From contig JAMBLK010000224.1 of assembly GCA_023336855.1 (NCBI GenBank), positions 1 through 31,885 on the forward strand: a stretch of DNA of 31,885 bases. The letters are read 5' to 3'. The stretch comes from Actinomycetes bacterium. Its GTDB lineage: Bacteria; Actinomycetota; Acidimicrobiia; Spongiisociales; UBA5794. The translations under genes were made by a program, and so were the position numbers. The notes below the pieces were generated by a model. It was not told where the DNA came from, ran no database searches, and saw nothing but the letters and a program-made list of their open reading frames with translations. This document shows, piece by piece, positions 14,326 to 22,316 of this stretch (positions within the stretch are counted from its first letter, which is position 1; each line of letters opens with the position of its first letter).

Positions 14326-16506
14326 TTGACCACCACTGAGACGCCGCCGGACAGCGACGAGAAGCGCGACGGGTGGAAGGTCATGCCGAGCCGGATTCTT
14401 GCGATTCTGGCCGGGTTGTCGGTCGTGGGGACGCTGATCTTCTGGTGGCTGGGGTCACTTCCGGAAGAGCCTCACTTCGACATCGGCCGTCCGATCTTCG
14501 GGAACATCCCCGCTGTGATCGTTGCCCTTTTCTACGTGACGATCGCCACGTTCCTCGGTGTCATGTTCTACCTCTTCGCCCAACGGGCGAGGAGTTGGGA
14601 GCGGGGACTCTGGGAGAGCCGATCGGGCATGTGGAAGCAGCGCCTGATCGGATTCCGCGATGCCCTGCTGATGCGCACAGTCCTCGAGGACCGCCAAGCC
14701 GGTCTCATGCACTCGATGATCTACTGGGGATTCATCGTCCTCATGATCGGGACCGCCACGCTCGAACTCGACCACATCCTCCCGAGCAGCATGAAGTTCC
14801 TCCACGGCTGGTTCTACCAGGGCTACTCGGCGGTGCTCGATCTGGCAGCGGTTGTGTTCGTCGCCGGAATCGCGTGGGCCTTCGTACGCCGATACGTGCA
14901 GAAGCCGTGGCGCCTCAGGACCAAGACGCGCCCAGAGGATGGCTGGATACTCTTCACCCTCGGATTGATCGGTGTGTCCGGTCTCCTCACCGAGGCTGCC
15001 CGGATTTCGCTGATCGGCCAGCCGTCGTTCGAGGTCTGGTCGTTCGTCGGTTACCCCCTCTCCTATCTGGTCCCGTCGGCGACGGCGGCCGGCTGGCATC
15101 AGACGTTCTGGATCATCCACGCGGTGGCGTTCGTCGCTTTCCTCGTCATACTTCCAACGACAAAGCTCCGCCATGTCGTCACCACGCCGACGAACCTGGC
15201 ATTGGCACCCCGCGATCGGCCGAAGGGTGCCATGAGCGCGGTGCCGAACCTCATGGAGGCGGAGGACATCGAGGTCATCGGCGCATCCACGGTCGCTGAG
15301 TTCACCTGGAAGCAACTCTTCGACACCGATGCGTGCACCGTGTGCGGTCGTTGCACCGATGTCTGTCCCGCGAGCCAGACGGGCAAGCCACTCGATCCGC
15401 GGGAGATCGTTCTCAAACTGGGACAGGTCGCTGCGCAGACGACTGCCGACCCCGTCTCGCCGACGGTGAGCGTCGACGGCGATCTCACCGTCTCGTCGGA
15501 TCTCGTGTTCGAGAGGATCACTTCCGAGGAGCTGTGGTCCTGCACGACCTGCCGAGCCTGCGATGAGGCCTGTCCGGCAGGCCTCGAGATCGTCGACAAG
15601 ATCCTCGACATGCGCCGATACCTCTCGCTGATGGAGGCAGAGTTCCCGTCGGAGCTCGGCAAGGCATACGTCAGCCTGGAGAACTCCTCCAACATCTACG
15701 GGATGGATCAGACGACCCGTGGGGATTGGGTCAAGGAGCTCGATTTCGAGGTCAAGTTCCTCGACGACCCGGGAGTCACAGCGGAGTACCTCTACTGGGT
15801 GGGCTGCGCCGGATCGTTCGACGACCGGAACAAGAAGGTCACGATCGCAACGGCGAAGCTCCTCCACGAAGCCGATGTCGACTTCGCGATCCTCGGGAAG
15901 AAGGAGCTCTGCACGGGCGACCCCGCCCGTCGAACGGGCAACGAGTACGTGTTCCAGGGTCTCGCACTGCAGAACATCGAGACGCTGAACGATCTCGGGG
16001 TCACCAAGATCGTCACCCAGTGCCCGCACTGCTTCAACACCCTGAAGAACGAGTACCCGCAGTTCGGAGGGGACTACGAAACGATCCACCACTCCGACCT
16101 GCTGATGCGTCTCGTCGACGACGGAAGGATCAAGCCGAAGTCGAACGGGCAGACCGTGACCTTCCACGACCCCTGCTACCTCGGCCGCTACAACGACGTC
16201 TATGAGCAGCCCCGGGAGATCGTCGATGCGGTGGGGACGCGAGTTGAGATGCCGCGTGCCGAGAGCGACTCGTTCTGCTGCGGAGCCGGCGGCGGGAAGA
16301 TGTGGTTCGAGGAGGACACCGGCAAGAAGATCAACATCGAACGCACCGAGGAGGCCATCGCGTGCGGCACCGACGTCGTTGCGACGGGCTGCCCGTTCTG
16401 TTTTGTCATGATCGACGACGGTGTGCGCGACCTTGGCGTCGAAGAGACCGTCATCGTCAAAGACATCGCGATGCTCCTCGAGGAGAGCATCCGCTCTGAC
16501 GGGTGA
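14326..16506 (+). CDS. HdrD/DsrK-like membrane Fe-S oxidoreductase (probable ETF:menaquinone oxidoreductase)
   Basis: A 726-residue membrane protein of the Rv0338c / EMO type. The N-terminal half carries about six membrane helices in a NarI-like cytochrome b arrangement. Two [4Fe-4S] motifs follow: CTVCGRCTDVCP from residue 337 and CTTCRACDEACP from 406. Then come two CCG (heterodisulfide-reductase) domains: the first is modified (CAGSFDD, LCTGDPARR, CPHCF), the second canonical (DPCYLGR, CCGAGGG at 651, GCPFCF). Relatives accept electrons from ETF or acyl-CoA dehydrogenation and reduce menaquinone. TTG 14326 lies 6 nt after AGGAGG; GTG 14323 is only 3 nt away. An ATG at 14321 is out of frame (ATG-TGT-TGA). 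The DUF456 gene overlaps its 3' end by 4 nt. Confidence 0.88.
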   Translation: MTTTETPPDSDEKRDGWKVMPSRILAILAGLSVVGTLIFWWLGSLPEEPHFDIGRPIFGNIPAVIVALFYVTIATFLGVMFYLFAQRARSWERGLWESRSGMWKQRLIGFRDALLMRTVLEDRQAGLMHSMIYWGFIVLMIGTATLELDHILPSSMKFLHGWFYQGYSAVLDLAAVVFVAGIAWAFVRRYVQKPWRLRTKTRPEDGWILFTLGLIGVSGLLTEAARISLIGQPSFEVWSFVGYPLSYLVPSATAAGWHQTFWIIHAVAFVAFLVILPTTKLRHVVTTPTNLALAPRDRPKGAMSAVPNLMEAEDIEVIGASTVAEFTWKQLFDTDACTVCGRCTDVCPASQTGKPLDPREIVLKLGQVAAQTTADPVSPTVSVDGDLTVSSDLVFERITSEELWSCTTCRACDEACPAGLEIVDKILDMRRYLSLMEAEFPSELGKAYVSLENSSNIYGMDQTTRGDWVKELDFEVKFLDDPGVTAEYLYWVGCAGSFDDRNKKVTIATAKLLHEADVDFAILGKKELCTGDPARRTGNEYVFQGLALQNIETLNDLGVTKIVTQCPHCFNTLKNEYPQFGGDYETIHHSDLLMRLVDDGRIKPKSNGQTVTFHDPCYLGRYNDVYEQPREIVDAVGTRVEMPRAESDSFCCGAGGGKMWFEEDTGKKINIERTEEAIACGTDVVATGCPFCFVMIDDGVRDLGVEETVIVKDIAMLLEESIRSDG

Positions 16507-16997
16507 CCGCCGAAACGCTGCTCGTCATTGTGGTCGCAGTCGTCATGGTGATCGGCGTCGCCGGGACCGTGCTGCCGATTCTGCCCGGCCTGTGGGTGAT
16601 CTGGCTCGCAGCCGTGGCCTACGGGATCCTCGCCGGGTCCACTACCGGAGGATGGGTAGCGATGGCGCTGATCACGGTGCTGGCGATTACCGGCACAGCC
16701 TCGGCGTTCTATCTCCCCCAACGCACGGCATCGTCGGTCGGTGTTCCCTGGTGGGGCCAGTTGATTGCCCTCGGCTTCGCCGTGGCCGGATTCTTCGTGG
16801 TCCCGATCGTCGGAGCCCCGCTCGGATTCGTGGTCGGGATCCTGGTAACGACGATCGTCCGGGAGCGTCACATCCCCGGCGCCCTCGGCGCGACCTGGGC
16901 GACGCTCAAGGCGATGCTCCTCGCCTCCGGAATTCAGTTCGCGGTCGGCTTGGCGATGATGGCGATCTGGGTGATGTGGGTCTGGGCGGAGATATGA
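16503..16997 (+). CDS. DUF456-family membrane protein
   Basis: A 164-residue protein made almost wholly of hydrophobic, Gly-rich helices (about five), matching the DUF456 family in length and in the motifs GTVLPILPGLWVIWLA near the N-terminus and GAPLGFVVGIL followed by ERH. No biochemical function is established. The start is GTG 16503, overlapping the oxidoreductase stop (GTGA), so it is translationally coupled to that gene. A 23-bp hairpin ends the unit. Confidence 0.88.
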   Translation: MTAETLLVIVVAVVMVIGVAGTVLPILPGLWVIWLAAVAYGILAGSTTGGWVAMALITVLAITGTASAFYLPQRTASSVGVPWWGQLIALGFAVAGFFVVPIVGAPLGFVVGILVTTIVRERHIPGALGATWATLKAMLLASGIQFAVGLAMMAIWVMWVWAEI

Positions 16998-17050
16998 GGA
17001 GTCTGGCGTAGAAAACGGCCGAATCGTGCCGTTTTCTACGCCAGACTCCT
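16997..17050. terminator. Bidirectional terminator, perfect 23-bp hairpin
   Basis: The arms 16997-17019 and 17028-17050 are perfect complements (outer AGGAGTCTGGCG, inner GTAGAAAACGGC shared at the join) around an 8-nt loop. It lies between convergent genes: the DUF456 stop ends at 16997 and malG ends at 17065. The inner AAAA/TTTT gives T-runs in both directions. Confidence 0.85.
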
Positions 17051-17064
17051 GGAGGGAGGGGGGG

Positions 17065-18051
17065 CTAGCCTTTGACGGCGCCGCCGGTGAGACCGGACAC
17101 GATCGCCCGCTGTGCCACGAGGAACGTGAGGACGATCGGCAGGGCGGCGATCACCACCGAGGCGCTCAACAGTCCCCACTTGGCGCCGTAGTCGGCGTTC
17201 GTGAACAACTGGAGGCCGACGGCGAGCGTGAAGTTGTCCGTGCTGGACAGCAGTGTTCGTGCCAGAAGGAACTCGCCGAAGAGGCCGATGAAGCTGATGA
17301 TGAAGATCACGGCGAGTGCCGGCCGGGCGAGGGGGAGGATGATCTTCCAGTAGATCGTTCCGACACCGGCGCCGTCGACGCGTGCCGACTCGTCGAGCGA
17401 CTCCGGGACCGAGTCCATGAAACCCTTGATCAAGAACGTGTTGAACCCGATGGCACCACCCAGGTAGACGAGGGTGAGGCCGGCGAGTGTGTCGAGACCG
17501 ATCGCCGGGAAGACGTTCCCGATCTCGATCATGATCAGCAGGATCGCGACGAAGGCGAGGAACTGCGGAAAGATCTGAACGAGGAGCAACCCGAGCAGGC
17601 CCGATCGACGACCCTTGAACCGGAACCGGGAGAACGCGTATGCCGCCATGGCGGCCAGGGCGACGTTGAGCGATGCAGCGACGAGCGAGACGATCCATGT
17701 GTTGCGCAGCCACGTGGTGAAGGGGGTGATGTTGGGATTCTCCGGGTTGAAGAACTCCCTGTAAGAATCGAGCGAGAACTCCTTCGGGATGAGGCTCGCT
17801 CCGGAGAGGTTGTCCTGAGCACTTAGCGACGATGACACGATGTACAGGACCGGGTAGATCGCGAAGATCGACGCCATGATCGCGATGAGGTGGCGCCATC
17901 CGACCGTCTTGAGCCACATCTTCGGGCTCTGCGGCGGATAGACGACCTTCTGTTTCTTCGCCCGACGCCACGCGAAGGGCATGCCGCGCTGGCCACCCGT
18001 CTTGGCGGCTATATCGACCCTGGCCTCAAGCTCTTTGTCAGAGGCTGCCAT
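17065..18051 (-). CDS. malG: Maltose-type ABC transporter permease MalG
   Basis: A 328-residue inner-membrane permease. It has about six membrane helices after a charged N-terminus of about 50 residues, and the EAA loop SLDESARVDGAGVGTIYWK that docks the ATPase. VQIFPQFLAFVAILLI and the C-terminal GLTGGAVKG are typical of MalG in maltose/maltodextrin systems. The start overlaps the end of malF by 14 nt. No ATPase gene follows; the unit ends at the bidirectional hairpin, so a shared MsiK/MalK-type ATPase encoded elsewhere is likely needed. Confidence 0.9.
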   Translation of the reverse strand: MAASDKELEARVDIAAKTGGQRGMPFAWRRAKKQKVVYPPQSPKMWLKTVGWRHLIAIMASIFAIYPVLYIVSSSLSAQDNLSGASLIPKEFSLDSYREFFNPENPNITPFTTWLRNTWIVSLVAASLNVALAAMAAYAFSRFRFKGRRSGLLGLLLVQIFPQFLAFVAILLIMIEIGNVFPAIGLDTLAGLTLVYLGGAIGFNTFLIKGFMDSVPESLDESARVDGAGVGTIYWKIILPLARPALAVIFIISFIGLFGEFLLARTLLSSTDNFTLAVGLQLFTNADYGAKWGLLSASVVIAALPIVLTFLVAQRAIVSGLTGGAVKG

Positions 18052-19672
18052 AGATCTCCTCCAGCCGTTTTGTGAAGCGGAAACTGAACGCCGATATCAC
18101 CAGCACGATGAGGAAGATGAACATCGTGATCGCCGCCGCCAGGCCGAAGTTGTTCCCGCGGCCCGAAGCGGAGGCGAGGTTGAACGTGAACGAAATGAGG
18201 ATGTCGGTGTGTCCGACCGGGACGGCCGCTCCAAGGACGGGCGGGCCACCGCCGGTGAGCAGGAAGATCAGGTTGAAGTTGTTGAAGTTGAAGGCGAACG
18301 AACCGATCATGAGGGGCGCCAGGGCGACCATCAGCAGCGGGAAGGTGATCTTCCAGAACACTCTCATCCCACTGGCGCCGTCGGTGCGGGCCGCCTCCTG
18401 GATGTCCGATGGGATCGACTGGAGCGCGCCGGTAGCCAGGAGGAACATATACGGGAAGCCGAGCCAGAGGTTGACGAGGAGGATGGCAATCTTCGCCCAC
18501 GTGGGATCCGACAACCAGCGGATCGGATCCATCCCGAGGAGGTCGTAGAGAGGAGCGAGCGTGGCGTTGACCACGCCAAACGCAGGGTTGAGGAGACCGC
18601 GCCACACAAGGATCGACAGGAACGCGGGGATCGCATACGGGATGATGAACACCGACCGATAGAACTTGAGGCCTTTCATCCGGTAGTGATGGAGAACGAT
18701 CGCGAGCGTCAGACCCATTGCGAAGGTGAATACGACCGTGAGAAGGGCGAAGGCCATGTTCCAGACGAAGACTCTGAAGAATGCTTCACGGATCAACGGG
18801 TTCGTGGCGACCCTCGTGTAGTTCTCGGCGCCGATGAATGCGACCCAACCGGGGATGAGGATCTCTCCGTCGTCGCAGACGAAGTTCCCCTTCGTGGCCG
18901 TGATATCTCCGGGGATACAGACCCGGTTCTCAACCGTGTCGATCAACGCGTCCTGTTCGGCGTCGTAGACGTAGCGCTGGCTCGCAAGGACGACGCGCCC
19001 CTGAGAGAGGCCAAGGATGACGATCTCACCATCGGGCGTATCGATGACGAGTTGTTTGAAGTCCAATGAGTTCGCAAGGGCGAAGACCTCGCGTTTGGCC
19101 ATGAGACGGAAACCGTTGAACTCTGGGGGAGGGACTTCTTCGCCGGCGTCGAAGGTCCCCTCACCCTCAATGGCGTCCTCGACCGGTGGTTCGGAACGCA
19201 AGCGAGGCTGACCGAAGAAGTAGGCGCCGTCGTCGTTCGCCAGCAGGAAGCGATACTCCCCGGCGTCGTCGGTGTAGACGAAGAGATCGAAGAGTTGGCC
19301 CTCGGCATCCGGATCCACGTGCACCTTGGCTTCCCAGAAGTCGATCGTCTGCTCTTTGGCTGTGAGGTTCCCTGTCCTCTGGTTCGTCAGTGAGACGTAG
19401 ACGGTGTAGAAGATGGGCAGCACGACGAAGATCGTCATGAAGATCAGACCCGGCGTGATCCACCGCAGTGCCATCGTTCGGGGCCAGAGGTACACCCAGT
19501 TGATGAAGACGGTGCCGATGATCAGGCTGATGAGCATCAGTACTGCGCCATCCCCGATCAGGATGAACGTGGCGTACAGGGCGAGTGCATCGAGGACGGC
19601 GATGCCGATGAGGCGGAACCAGAACCCGCGATCCCAGTCGTTCAGAGTGCGTCGTGTGGGTTCGCCGACCAT
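18038..19672 (-). CDS. malF: Maltose-type ABC transporter permease MalF, large loop
   Basis: A 544-residue permease. Helices lie at about residues 20-40, 42-63 and 72-95. A large extracytoplasmic region runs from about 97 to 300, followed by the core helices with EAA loop PSDIQEAARTDGASGMRVFW. E. coli MalF also has a large P2 loop between helices 3 and 4 that contacts MalE; here the loop is rich in Asp/Glu and contains a Cys pair (C252, C266). The start ATG 19672 has no RBS but has TACACT 8 nt upstream, so it may be transcribed on its own as a leaderless mRNA in addition to read-through from malE. Confidence 0.9.
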   Translation of the reverse strand: MVGEPTRRTLNDWDRGFWFRLIGIAVLDALALYATFILIGDGAVLMLISLIIGTVFINWVYLWPRTMALRWITPGLIFMTIFVVLPIFYTVYVSLTNQRTGNLTAKEQTIDFWEAKVHVDPDAEGQLFDLFVYTDDAGEYRFLLANDDGAYFFGQPRLRSEPPVEDAIEGEGTFDAGEEVPPPEFNGFRLMAKREVFALANSLDFKQLVIDTPDGEIVILGLSQGRVVLASQRYVYDAEQDALIDTVENRVCIPGDITATKGNFVCDDGEILIPGWVAFIGAENYTRVATNPLIREAFFRVFVWNMAFALLTVVFTFAMGLTLAIVLHHYRMKGLKFYRSVFIIPYAIPAFLSILVWRGLLNPAFGVVNATLAPLYDLLGMDPIRWLSDPTWAKIAILLVNLWLGFPYMFLLATGALQSIPSDIQEAARTDGASGMRVFWKITFPLLMVALAPLMIGSFAFNFNNFNLIFLLTGGGPPVLGAAVPVGHTDILISFTFNLASASGRGNNFGLAAAITMFIFLIVLVISAFSFRFTKRLEEIYGSL

Positions 19673-19680
19673 GGATCGGG

Positions 19681-19686
19681 AGTGTA
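19681..19686 (-). promoter_or_regulatory. -10 box directly upstream of malF
   Basis: On the minus strand TACACT ends 8 nt before ATG 19672, consistent with a leaderless malFG transcript. No consensus -35 is evident. It lies downstream of the hairpin that follows malE. Confidence 0.4.
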
Positions 19687-19720
19687 GACCGTCGCTCGCA
19701 AGGGGACCCGGACGCGGAAA

Positions 19721-19743
19721 AGGGAGGGCCGATGGCCCTCCCT
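19721..19743 (-). terminator. Hairpin with T-run between malE and malF
   Basis: A perfect 10-bp stem (AGGGAGGGCC, 19721-19730, with 19734-19743, loop GAT) is followed on the minus strand by TTT. A second, smaller hairpin (19748-19753 with 19758-19763) precedes it. Placed in the 116-bp gap after malE, it probably lowers read-through into the permease genes. Confidence 0.65.
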
Positions 19744-19788
19744 CGGTGCGTGCTCGTGCACGCGGTTCCGTCTAGTTGTTGGACGTGA

Positions 19789-21096
19789 TCAGCCTTCGGC
19801 GATGACGGTCGCAACCTGATCGGCCATGTTCGTCGCGGCTTCTGCAGCGCCGATGTCTCCGTTGCGGAGGGCGAGGAAGTTGTCGCCCACGGGACCCCAG
19901 ACCGCACCCATTTCGGGAACGTTGGGCATGAACTGACCGGTGGCGGCCGACAACGCGAACGTCGCGTTGACGGGATCGCTCTTGATCTCGTCGAGGGTGG
20001 CGAGATACGCCGAACCACGGGGGTCGGCCTCGAACAGGGCGAGCATCGTCTCAGGTGTGGCGATGTAGTTCAGGAGGAACTCCTCGGCCACGGCCTGGTT
20101 CTCGGAGAAGGCGCTCATGTAGAAGCCCTGAACTCCGACGAACGGACGCATGGGGTTGCCATCGACCGTCGGGAGCATCGTGACGCTCCAGTTGACGTCG
20201 CTCTGGTCCTGCAACGTGCCGAGCTCCCACGGGCCGGTGAGCCAGTAGGCCTGGTCGCCGGCGAGGAAGAGGTTCTTCGCGTCGTCGTAGTTCGTCGAAG
20301 CGACGTACCCGTTGGTGATGAGGCCCTCGAGGACGGCGATCCCTGCAACGGCTTCGGTTGAGTCGAGACCGATGTCTTCAACATCGAAGCCGGTGCCGAC
20401 GTCGTAGCCGAAGATGTAGCCGCCCGCGGCGGACAGGAACGGGTAATGGTGGTACGCATCGCCACCGTCGTTGCCGCCGGGGATGCCGAGGCAGTTCTCA
20501 ACCTCAACCGCGTCACACGTGGCCGTGAGCTCTGCGAGCGTCGTCGGGGCGATCGGAACGAGGTCGGTGTTGTAGTAGAGGGCGACGGCTTCGGTCACGT
20601 AGGGGAGTCCGTACTGCTGACCGTCCCAGCGCAGCGCTGCGAGGCCACCGAGGGTGAACTCGTCGGCACGGCCGCCAAGGTCGATCGGCGCAACGGCGCC
20701 GTTGTCGGCCAACTCGCCAACCCAGTCGTGGGCACCGATAAAGATGTCGGGACCTTCGCCGGCGGGACCCTTCGTGGTGACTTCGTCCTTCATGTCTCCG
20801 AAGTCGACGAGGGTCACCTGGATCTCAACGCCGGTCGCTTCGGTGAACGCCGGAGCGATCTCTTCGATGACGGGAGCGCGCTTCTCATCGGCCCAGATCA
20901 CCAGCGGGGGCAGGTCTTCTGCCGGCACGGTCGTGGTCGGTGCGGCGGTCGTCGTCGTGGTTGGTGCTTCGGTCGTGGTCGTCGTTGCTTCGGTGGTCGT
21001 TGTGCTCTCTTCACCGGTGTCGTCGCTGCTGCAGGCAGCGCCAACGAGGGCGAGGACGAGTACGAGACCAACGAGGGCGATAAATCGGCTCCTCAT
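19789..21096 (-). CDS. malE: Maltose-type ABC substrate-binding lipoprotein
   Basis: A 435-residue extracytoplasmic binding protein. It has a lipoprotein signal peptide with lipobox VGAAC (Cys22), then a Thr-rich low-complexity linker at about residues 27-60, then a MalE-type two-lobed domain (LVIWADEKRAPVIEEIA, GPDIFIGAHDWVGELADNG, YGLPYVTEAVALYYN, AYWLTGPWEL). These are recognisable MalE blocks, so maltose or maltodextrins are the likely ligand. ATG 21096 is chosen for the signal peptide and for AGGAGG about 10 nt upstream; the frame continues upstream into the promoter region. It diverges from a LacI regulator and is the first gene of malE-malF-malG. Confidence 0.9.
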   Translation of the reverse strand: MRSRFIALVGLVLVLALVGAACSSDDTGEESTTTTEATTTTTEAPTTTTTAAPTTTVPAEDLPPLVIWADEKRAPVIEEIAPAFTEATGVEIQVTLVDFGDMKDEVTTKGPAGEGPDIFIGAHDWVGELADNGAVAPIDLGGRADEFTLGGLAALRWDGQQYGLPYVTEAVALYYNTDLVPIAPTTLAELTATCDAVEVENCLGIPGGNDGGDAYHHYPFLSAAGGYIFGYDVGTGFDVEDIGLDSTEAVAGIAVLEGLITNGYVASTNYDDAKNLFLAGDQAYWLTGPWELGTLQDQSDVNWSVTMLPTVDGNPMRPFVGVQGFYMSAFSENQAVAEEFLLNYIATPETMLALFEADPRGSAYLATLDEIKSDPVNATFALSAATGQFMPNVPEMGAVWGPVGDNFLALRNGDIGAAEAATNMADQVATVIAEG

Positions 21097-21151
21097 ATCG
21101 GGAGTTCCTCCTGTAGGTGAATCTCGGACCGCTGGACTGCGATCGTCGGAG

Positions 21152-21157
21152 AGTGTA
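21152..21157 (-). promoter_or_regulatory. -10 box of the malE promoter
   Basis: TACACT on the minus strand, about 55 nt before the malE ATG, gives a leader that contains the AGGAGG RBS. The nested palindrome at 21186-21215 lies just upstream, where a repressor could block it. Confidence 0.45.
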
Positions 21158-21185
21158 TGGGGCTCTCCCAATAAGTCATCACAAA

Positions 21186-21215
21186 CTTGCAGAAATCTTG
21201 CAAGGATTCTGCAAG
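21186..21215. promoter_or_regulatory. LacI/MalR-type operator, nested palindrome
   Basis: Outer arms CTTGCAGAA (21186-21194) and TTCTGCAAG (21207-21215) enclose a coaxial CTTGCAAG (21197-21204); 26 of 30 bases obey the dyad. CTTGCA/TGCAAG half-sites are, as I recall, of the kind bound by actinobacterial maltose/glucan LacI regulators. It lies between the malE -10 and the lacI -10 and could control both genes. Confidence 0.7.
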
Positions 21216-21232
21216 AAGGTTCGAAGCCGCCG

Positions 21233-21238
21233 TACGCT
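21233..21238 (+). promoter_or_regulatory. -10 box of a probable leaderless lacI mRNA
   Basis: TACGCT ends 8 nt before ATG 21247. The palindromic operator covers the expected -35 position (about 21210-21215), which suggests autoregulation. Confidence 0.5.
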
Positions 21239-21246
21239 TGAAGGCG

Positions 21247-22266
21247 ATGAGACCAAAACTTGCCGAAGTAGCACAGCTCGCAGACGTCAGTGAAGCGACG
21301 GTGAGTCGCGTCCTGAACGGTCGTCCGGGCGTGGCGGAAGCAACCCGCCGCCGTGTACTCGATGTGATGGGGGATCTCGGCTATCGAGACGTACCCTCAC
21401 GGTCGAACACCTCCGGCGTCGTCGGGATCATCACACCCGAACTTGAGAACCCGGTCTTCGCTCTCTTTGCCCAATCCCTTCAGACCCATCTCGCAAGCCG
21501 CGGAATGCTTCCGGTGGTCTGCTCAGCGACGTCGGAGACGGTGAACGAGCAGGACTACCTGGAACACTTCCTGTCGACCCACGCGGCAGGTGTGGTCGTC
21601 GTCAACGGTAGGTACTCCCAGCCGGAGATCGGGTACGAACCGTATGTCGCTCTGCGTGACCAGGGTCTGCCTCTCGTGCTCATCAACGGCATCCACGCTC
21701 CAAGCCCGTTGCCCGCTGTGGCCGTCGATCTGAAGGCCGCCACCGCATCTGCGGTCCGTCATCTCGTGACGCTCGGGCACCGGAGAATCGGCATGCTCAT
21801 CGGACCGATGCGCTACTCGACCTCATTGGACATGATGGAAGGCTGTCGCGTCGCGGCAACTCGTCTGGGGGTTGAGTGTGACGAGAGCATCGTGTCAGAG
21901 ACCGTGTTCACCTTCGAGGGGGGACAGGCCGGGAGTGCCCAACTCCTGGAGGCCGGGATCACCGGGATCATCGCAGCGAACGACCTCATGGCGGCCGGGG
22001 CGATCTCTGCCGTTCGTGGTTGGGGCGGCGAAGTGCCCGATGACGTGTCCGTGATCGGATTCGACGGAACACCGGCGATGTCCTATACGGCGCCGAAACT
22101 GACAACGCTGCGCCAACCGGTCGACCGCATGTCGGCGGCCGCAAGCGCGTTGCTGGTGGATGCGATCGATGGCAACGGCGTCAGCCAAACCCAGGTATTC
22201 GCTCCAGAGTTGGTCGTGGGCCGATCGACGGGAACGGTGAAACAAGTACTGAGTACTGAGTACTGA
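21247..22266 (+). CDS. LacI-family transcriptional regulator (maltose locus)
   Basis: A 339-residue LacI-type repressor. The N-terminal helix-turn-helix KLAEVAQLADVSEATVSRVL is at about residues 4-23, followed by the hinge helix region. The periplasmic-binding-protein-like sensor domain includes GVVGIITPELENP, LVLINGI, HLVTLGHRRIGMLIGP, IIAANDLMAAGAI and DVSVIGFDG. ATG 21247 is chosen because the helix-turn-helix starts there and a -10 box lies just upstream; an in-frame ATG at 21187 is inside the operator. It is divergent from malE and probably controls malEFG, itself and perhaps the glycogen synthase downstream. The last six codons and the stop (VLSTEY*) are written by an AGTACTG repeat. 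Confidence 0.92.
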   Translation: MRPKLAEVAQLADVSEATVSRVLNGRPGVAEATRRRVLDVMGDLGYRDVPSRSNTSGVVGIITPELENPVFALFAQSLQTHLASRGMLPVVCSATSETVNEQDYLEHFLSTHAAGVVVVNGRYSQPEIGYEPYVALRDQGLPLVLINGIHAPSPLPAVAVDLKAATASAVRHLVTLGHRRIGMLIGPMRYSTSLDMMEGCRVAATRLGVECDESIVSETVFTFEGGQAGSAQLLEAGITGIIAANDLMAAGAISAVRGWGGEVPDDVSVIGFDGTPAMSYTAPKLTTLRQPVDRMSAAASALLVDAIDGNGVSQTQVFAPELVVGRSTGTVKQVLSTEY

Positions 22267-22277
22267 GTACTCAGTAC
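22245..22277. repeat. AGTACTG heptamer array ending in an 18-bp perfect palindrome
   Basis: Three full AGTACTG units (22245-22265) and a partial one run into GTACTGAGTACTCAGTAC (22260-22277), a perfect palindrome. The array supplies the last codons and TGA stop of lacI. As RNA it could fold into a hairpin and act as a terminator before glgA. Confidence 0.8.
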
Positions 22278-22316
22278 GGAGCAGCGACCGACGACACCCG
22301 CCGACATCTCGAGCAG

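Noticed and set aside
14321..14329. ATG-TGT-TGA mini-frame at the start of the Fe-S oxidoreductase gene as a regulatory leader peptide
   Set aside because: Two codons placed only 1 nt after AGGAGG; more likely a chance overlap with the TTG start. Noted in the gene entry only.
14455..16167. A 570-codon open frame on the minus strand opposite the Fe-S oxidoreductase gene
   Set aside because: Its translation is rich in Arg, Asp, Glu and His with no recognisable domain. The plus-strand gene has all Fe-S motifs intact; long antisense frames are usual in GC-rich DNA.
17036..17971. A 311-codon minus-strand frame inside malG
   Set aside because: Same strand but another frame than malG. It is Arg/Pro-rich, has no membrane helices, and runs through the terminator hairpin.
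17981..19069. A 362-codon plus-strand frame opposite malF
   Set aside because: Highly charged, repetitive Asp/Glu/Arg/His composition typical of an antisense shadow; malF has clear helices and an EAA loop.
20906..21010. Repetitive GTCGTGGTCG-like DNA near the malE 5' end as a DNA repeat element
   Set aside because: It is explained by the Thr-rich linker codons of the lipoprotein; a similar linker follows the other binding-protein signal peptide.
21216..21228. GGTTCGA-like T-loop motif suggesting a tRNA near 21219
   Set aside because: No acceptor stem, anticodon arm or D-loop can be placed around it; it is part of the lacI promoter region.
22245..22277. AGTACTG units as a CRISPR or phage attachment site
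   Set aside because: Units are 7 bp with no spacers, and no tRNA, integrase or cas gene is near. Kept only as a tandem repeat and palindrome.
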